A stretch of DNA of 64,000 nt from Leptodactylus fallax (lineage: Eukaryota; Chordata; Amphibia; Anura; Leptodactylidae). The notes beneath the pieces were generated by a model. The model was not told where the DNA came from, made no database searches, and saw only the letters and a list, made by a program, of their open reading frames with translations. The DNA lies in assembly GCA_947044405.1 (NCBI GenBank), contig CAMRHE010000354.1, positions 1,485,001 to 1,549,000 of the forward strand, given 5' to 3'. The stretch's first letter is position 1. The number at the start of each line of letters is the position of its first letter. Shown here piece after piece: positions 59,018 through 64,000 of the stretch. Position numbers and translations under genes: made by a program.

Positions 59018-59273
59018 TAAGGCTGGGTTCACATCTCTGCCATAGTCTGTTTGGAGACTCCGTCAGAATGATTGTCAAAATTTGCCGGATGTAAAAGTGC
59101 TGCAAGTCCAACTTATTTAAAACAACGGATACCGGACAGACCCCATTATAGTCAATGGGGTCTATCAGTTACCATTGGTGTCTGTTTTGGCAGTTCTTGT
59201 GTCCATTGTTCAAGTCCTCTGAGGAACCAGAACAATGGTGGGCACCAGGGCGCAAATGTGAATATAGCGCAAG
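59018..59273. mobile_element. 'TTCACA' palindromic MITE copy
   Basis: Starts TAAGGCTGGGTTCACATCTC and ends 'gcaaatgtgaatatagcgc'; arms share 'ggagactccg' and 'gaccccattatagtcaatgg'-type blocks with the copies at 40117 and 48382. Confidence 0.6.
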
Positions 59274-60044
59274 GGAAACAGAAAGACAAGACTCCAGGGG
59301 GCAAAAGAGCAGAGGAGAAACAAGGCCTGGCCAGAAGGACATAGATTGCTATGGCACCATGCTGATGGGAGAGGCAGAATATGGAACAAGCAGCAGGCAT
59401 GGCATCAGTTGTGATCAGTTCAGGCTGGGGGCAGTGGAGTAATGGTGTGGGGAAGGTTTTCTTTGTGCACCCTAGATCCTCCGATGCCCGTGCATGCCAC
59501 CACAAACTGCTGAAGTCCAACGCACACTACTAGACGGGTGTCTAATAAAGTGGCCACCCACTGCACATGCACATACAAATACTTATACTGTGTGTCAGTC
59601 CACAGAAATGCAACACACACAATTTCTTGTGAAAAACAAAAAGATTTTATGTTCTTGTCAGTGCCGTAACATTAACATGGAAGCAGAACAAGCAAATGAT
59701 TCACAGCCACACAGGAGACAAGACTGCAGCTATCCCTGGCCTGGTATAGATATAGAAACAACACCCCAGCTGTAGTAAACCATCCCTAACCTGCATGCTA
59801 CTGCACTATAGGGATAACATCTGTTCAGCATCACTTCCTGGGACGCTGTGAACCCTGAGGGATAATAGAGCAGCCTTAAAAATTTGTAGTCCTGGGTGAA
59901 AAATAAAGAAATGAACTAAAAACAACAGTGAACAATCCGCCATAAATCATGGAGCTCGGGCATATAGGCTACCGGATCTTCCTTACATCCCGCGTTCCCA
60001 GTATGGACTTTTGTTCCCCTTCAGTATTTTGCCTTCTTCAGCCT
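59274..60044. other. Between the MITE and CDC37 3' end
   Basis: Downstream flank of CDC37. 59440-59530 ('ctagatcctccgatgcccgtgcatgccacc') looks like repeat sequence. No coding exon recognised. Confidence 0.35.
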
Positions 60045-60079
60045 TTTAATTGGTTCCATAATTTAGAGGAAGGTTTAAT
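60045..60079 (-). terminator. CDC37: Candidate CDC37 poly(A) signals
   Basis: Two ATTAAA hexamers on the minus strand (60074-60079 and 60045-60050), 120-155 bases after the stop codon. No AATAAA was found on this strand between 59600 and 60200; a CATAAA variant lies near 59645. Which is used is undetermined. Confidence 0.3.
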
Positions 60080-60199
60080 AGCGTTGGCTGCACCTCTTAT
60101 GGGTCAAAAAGGTGAGGTCCCTCAGAAGAGATCCTGCTAATTCTATTGCACCACATCGAGAGCCGCTTTGGAGATGCCAGATTTCCCACGATCGGAACC

Positions 60200-60349
60200 T
60201 TAAGATGTTGTATTCTGCTCGCTGGACTCATTTTTGGCCTCTTCGTAGACTGGTTCTGTGTCCGCGCCCTCTGCGTCAGGGGCGTCTCCTTTGGCGTTTG
60301 GGACCCACAGTCCAGAGTCGATGCACTGCTTCATAAAAAACCTGGCCTC
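60200..60349 (-). CDS. CDC37: CDC37 last exon
   Basis: Begins EARFFMKQCIDSGLWVPN after a CCCATAG acceptor at 60350, followed by an acidic, poorly conserved tail (GDAPDAEGADTEP, NESSEQNTTS) and TAA at 60200-60202. Human has AKYHMQRCIDSGLWVPN and a similarly acidic tail. The tail lacks similarity to the human C-terminus beyond charge, which is usual for this protein across vertebrates. Confidence 0.94.
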   Translation of the reverse strand, partial: EARFFMKQCIDSGLWVPNAKGDAPDAEGADTEPVYEEAKNESSEQNTTS

Positions 60350-63300
60350 CTATGGGATGGAAAACAAAGACTGCATGTCATGTTGGGAGGGCAAAGGGTG
60401 TGATAGATATGACAATACCGGCACATAGGACCCTGTGTCATAGCAATGGGCGACACCTAGTGGTGAACTTGGAAATTAAAATAAAGTGACTTTTCCCATT
60501 TACTGCAGTATTTTAGGACCTTGAAGCGATAGCTATTTTTTGTTTCTGCTTTACTGCATTCCAAGGGCCACAACTAAGTAATAACTCTATCGACACCGTC
60601 TGACTGCTTGTTTTTTTTTTTCTGGTATGAGTTGTATTTTGTGATGACACCATACTAAGGCAGGGATTTTTATATCACATATATTATACTGCTGCATATA
60701 AATATCCTAATCCTGACTGTGTGATATCTATGGAAATAATTTAGACAGCACTGCGCAAGAGAATCTCCTCTTTCATATGACACAAAAAGCAAGTTTGTAC
60801 ATTTTATAATGTCCGAAATAGTAATGTTTGAAGTGACCCTCCCCACCCTCATTGTCTATAATACACAGCCCTGTACTCCTGTACACAGTAATATGCAGGA
60901 TTTCACAGAAATGTTATAAAGTCCAATAAAGTTGCCCGGTTCCAGCCAGACCGGTCATTCCCCTTAATCTAGAGGCAATATAACCCAGATTACATTGGAC
61001 TTACATTAGGGTCCATTTTGCTAATCGTGTCCTGCAGCATCTGAATGTCTTTTGTGTCAAAGCATTTCTGTAGCTCCTAAAGAAAGGGGAGAAAAAAAGC
61101 AATAAAACGTTAAAAATCACCACCATGGAGTTGGTATGACAATACAGGTCATAACATGTCTATTTGGTTTTACTTTCTGCAGACAGTTGGAAATATCTAG
61201 GTATTGTCCTGCCAGGACCTTCCTCCACATTGACATCACTATAGTATATTCTCCTGCAGACCACAGTGTGTAATGTATAGCCAGCCATTCCTGCACGGGA
61301 TGGGCTCTGCATGTCTCACTGTATCCAATAGGAAGCAGAAATGGAGTGCCAAAAAAGGTGGACACTCACACTGACTACCATGGAATACAAAGTTATAGCT
61401 TCTATCCACCAGGCTGGTAATCTGAAGACCAGGAGATGGCGTTGCATGTATAGGTGTAGTGCGGCAATGAGCAATAAACTGTGCTCAGTACCCGCCATTG
61501 GCCACAAATGTATCACAAACTAGCATCCTAACAAAATAAATCTTTTCTGGAAATACACTCTAAGAAGTGACTTTATCAGTACTTTCTAGTTCTACCTTAC
61601 TTTCATTACACATCTTTCCCGTAAGGTTTCCTCTGGATACGCCTAGACTATTGGGAATTACGAGTCTGAGCTCTCATGGGGACAGGGTGATGACAATCTC
61701 TGTACTCCACTGTCGAATATGTTGGTGCTATGTAAACAGTATAAATTAAGAAATGTATGGTATATATCTAAGATACTGACACCAGTGCTGTATTTATACT
61801 GGCATGTTGGTTGTATATATATAGAATTACTCCTTAAAGCTAAGGCGGCCCCCCCCCCCCCACCCCGGTAGCGAGCTGCAGCCAAAAAACGCTGTGGAAA
61901 TGTCATTAATAAATCTGCCTCTGACCCCCCTCCCTGACACATCTACTAGTGAGAGGATGGCATGTGTCTCTGCTCTGCAAAGCCGATTATATTCATTAAG
62001 GTGATTTACAATTCAGTCATGTTTTCTTTAAGCAGATTGTCTCAATCGTCCAACCTTTTCACCTTTAAGCAGATTGTATCAGCCCTTTCATGTTAATGAC
62101 CAATCCTTATACATTCTTCATGGGTTTCTTCCCCCACACTGATGTCCCCATGTCTTAAAGGGGTCCTCCAATTTGTACAATCTTTACTTGTTAGAAGGGT
62201 CCCTTAAAATTAAGCTGAACACAAACTGTCCCCCAATGACTTATAATATATGGGGAAACTGGACAGTATTTAATTTCCCTGCAGGACCACCATGGGATAA
62301 ACTCAGGGTCGGTTCAGATGTCAGAAAGTGAAGAAGAATTTTAGATGCTAATCAGCTTGAGGCTTGTGCCACAGGTTCTGCAGCCGAATCCGCAAGAAAA
62401 GCGACCAGGACGCTTATTTTTATAACGTCCTGCATTGGCCTCTGCCTCCCATTGAAAACAATGGAAAGATTAAGGCTACGGCCCCACTATGCGGAAATGC
62501 AGCTTTTTTTGTTGCAGATTTTGTTGCTTTTTTTGAGCCAAAGCTAACAATGGCTACAAAAGGAATGGGAAATATATAGGAAGTTCTTATACTTCTCCCT
62601 TCTGCTCAATCCACTTCTGGCTTTAGCTCAAAAAACCGCAACAAAAAAAGCTGCGTTTCCGCAACGTGGGGCCGTAGCCTTAAGACAGAATTTGTAGACA
62701 ATTTCGAGGAAGTATCAGCGTCAAAATCAGTGCCAAATTCCTCTGTGTGAACTTACCTTAAATATGAGACAGTGGGGCAAATTTATTAAGAGAAGCATAT
62801 TGTACGCCAGTCTTAAGAAATGTCCCAACTGGTGCAGGGATGAGAGATTTATGAAGAGGCTGCAACCTCTTCATAAATCTGTGGGACACCCTGGTGCCAG
62901 ACCAGAAATCTATGCCAGGTAGAAACTGGCATAGATTTCCGTTCTAACTGGCAGTAAACTATCGTGAGTTTTAATAAATTTAAATAAATCAGTTCTCAGT
63001 TTGGAGAATGAGCCAGGTGAGGCGCGCATTTGGACTGGTAGGCTCCTTGTTTTACTACCTCCTTCCTTTACAGGACGGCCTGCTTACAGTGTAGATGCTG
63101 ACAACAAGCCCAGAACCTGTCATTGTAATAAACAAGACGCAGGACTCACCTGGCTGCTGGATTTGTTATCTTAGAAGTCTGCATTGTGTCATTCCTCGGT
63201 TAGGCCAGGTTCACATGGCAGAAAGTGAAGAGGAATTCAAGACAGTCTTCAGCCTCAGATTCCACTCCACTTTCTGGCTCTCTGCTTCCCGCTTTCCAAC

Positions 63301-63737
63301 GTGTCTTCATTTGCTGCTTAGCCACAGACACAATGGGAGGCAGACTCCGTGCAGAATTTGGAGTTGATTTTGAGGAGGGATCCGCTTCAAAAAACAGCTC
63401 CAAATTCAGCGGGGTGAACATACCCTAAAACCTCCTAAAAATACATTAAGGCCTGGATATCACTTTTACTGCTGTCACTATTATGGAATTTGCAAATGTT
63501 CTCTCATAAATCCTGCATAATCTGTTTCAGTCCAATGACATCACAATGACTTACAGCTGGAAGACTCTCGTAAACCTCCACAGGATCCAGCCCTCCGGGT
63601 CCCAGTCTCTTCTTCCGCTCCTCCTCTTCATATTCTTTCAAGGCCTTTTCTATTCGCACTTTTGCTCGTTCCCGTACTCGGTCCTTGAAAGCTTCCAGTT
63701 CGTCGTTGAAGGCGTCCATATATTGCTGGTCAGCGGT
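60200..63737 (-). CDS. CDC37: CDC37, Hsp90 co-chaperone, C-terminal three exons
   Basis: Exons 63555-63737, 61005-61076 and 60200-60349 (minus strand), all phase 0 with clean GT/AG sites, stop TAA at 60200-60202. They encode 134 residues. QYMDAFNDELEAFKDRVRER and RKKRLGPGGLDPVEVYESLP match human CDC37 nearly residue for residue, followed by ELQKCFDTKDIQMLQDTISK and MKQCIDSGLWVPN. This is the Hsp90-binding/C-terminal helical region of the protein, which delivers client kinases to Hsp90 in the cytosol. The N-terminal kinase-binding exons lie beyond the right edge. TYK2 is downstream in the same orientation, as in human 19p13.2. Confidence 0.96.
61005..61076 (-). CDS. CDC37: CDC37 exon (second from last)
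   Basis: 72 bp, exactly 24 codons: ELQKCFDTKDIQMLQDTISK then MDPN. Human is ELQKCFDVKDVQMLQDAISK. Acceptor TTCTTTAG at 61077, donor GTAAGT at 61004. Too short to stand out as an ORF, but its match and splice sites are unambiguous. Confidence 0.95.
62307..62761. mobile_element. 'TTCA' palindromic element with a nested palindrome
   Basis: Starts 'gggtcggttcagatgtcag' and ends 'gtgtgaacttacctta'. It is interrupted at 62470-62684 by a second element; the host's 'attgaaaacaatggaaag' continues with 'acagaatttgtagacaat'. Confidence 0.55.
62470..62684. mobile_element. Near-perfect 215-bp palindromic MITE
   Basis: TTAAGGCTACGGCCCCAC at the left is exactly complementary to the right end, and complementarity continues inward (GCGGAAATGCAGCTTTTTTT / AAAAAAAGCTGCGTTTCCGC). 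Half copies at 28210 and 53797. Confidence 0.8.
63200..63428. mobile_element. 'TTCACA' palindromic MITE copy
   Basis: Starts TTAGGCCAGGTTCACATGGC and ends 'gcggggtgaacataccctaa'. Non-coding, in a CDC37 intron. Confidence 0.6.
63555..63737 (-). CDS. CDC37: CDC37 exon (third from last)
   Basis: 61 codons between a CCCCTGCAG acceptor and a GTAAGT donor. Starts TADQQYMDAFNDELEAF, then a charged helix rich in E/K/R (KEYEEEERKKRLGPGG) and DPVEVYESLPA. Human CDC37 has TADRQYMEGFNDELEAF and DPVEVYESLPE. The final alanine stands where human has glutamate. Confidence 0.95.
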
Positions 63738-63827
63738 CTGCAGGGGGACATTATATCAGAGGTCAGCATTACTATCTATATAATATAGTGGTCAAGGATG
63801 CCCAATTATCCGTCAACCTCCCTATAA

Positions 63828-63869
<42 letters not shown>

Positions 63870-64000
63870 GACAAGCTGTATACACAGTGTCTCTTACTCC
63901 TCCCTATTGCTGCGGTGGTGTCACATATTTCAGTCCCTGCTGCACTGCTTCGTGACCCTCTCTGATCACTCGGCAATGCCTCTACACAGTTTCCTTCTTT
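63738..64000. other. CDC37 intron with a (TA)n run
   Basis: (TA)n at 63824-63866. No further CDC37 exon is visible before the right edge. Confidence 0.6.

Larger units (their letters stand above)
61077..63554. other. CDC37 intron (third-last to second-last exon)
   Basis: 2.5 kb. Contains three palindromic elements (62307-62761 with 62470-62684 inside it, 63200-63428), a C-run at 61851-61861 and a 'ggggcaaatttattaag' repeat at 62770-62960. No other exon seen. Confidence 0.6.

Overview
The window is vertebrate nuclear DNA, most likely from a frog. Short exons with GT/AG splice sites encode two vertebrate proteins. The rest is intron and intergenic DNA full of Tc1/mariner and hAT transposons, an L1-type LINE, a tRNA-derived SINE, small palindromic elements and minisatellites, a mixture typical of anuran genomes. 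There is no prokaryotic operon, CRISPR array, rRNA or stand-alone tRNA gene.

Two host genes lie head-to-tail on the minus strand. TYK2 occupies about 617-33670. Ten coding exons (named 2 to 11 here) encode the FERM domain, the SH2 domain and the linker to the pseudokinase domain; the two kinase domains lie beyond the left edge. A GC-rich segment at 33415-33670 is the likely promoter and non-coding first exon. CDC37, the kinase-specific Hsp90 co-chaperone, occupies 60200-63737 as its last three exons, with its 5' part beyond the right edge. The same pair in the same orientation exists at human 19p13.2. All exon phases join cleanly except in TYK2 exon 6, where one extra base in a run of six C (11262-11267) breaks the frame.

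Layout. 1-4435: TYK2 exon 11 and an intron holding a hAT element nested in another hAT element. 4436-13461: exons 10 to 5 with small palindromic repeats, two SINE copies and a long polypyrimidine tract. 13462-21962: intron 4, filled by a near-intact L1 LINE inserted in a TTAA-flanked element. 21963-25879: exons 4 to 2, with intron 3 almost wholly made of two nested Tc1 elements. 25880-33414: intron 1, with a truncated LINE and 29-bp, ~225-bp and 42-bp tandem arrays. 33.7-59.6 kb: gene-free, with four Tc1 elements (one with an intact 339-residue transposase), a 6-kb hAT element containing a Ty3/gypsy gag remnant that is itself split by a Tc1, several minisatellites, and a fold-back element with a 63-bp tandem array. 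59.6-64 kb: the 3' end of CDC37.

TYK2 signals from type I interferon and IL-12-family receptors, and CDC37 loads kinases onto Hsp90. Their adjacency is conserved, but nothing in the sequence shows shared regulation. I found no undescribed gene system. The most notable items are the intact Tc1, the fold-back/minisatellite element, the related ~31-bp minisatellite arrays found inside and outside hAT elements, and an arginine in the TYK2 SH2 domain where human TYK2 has histidine.
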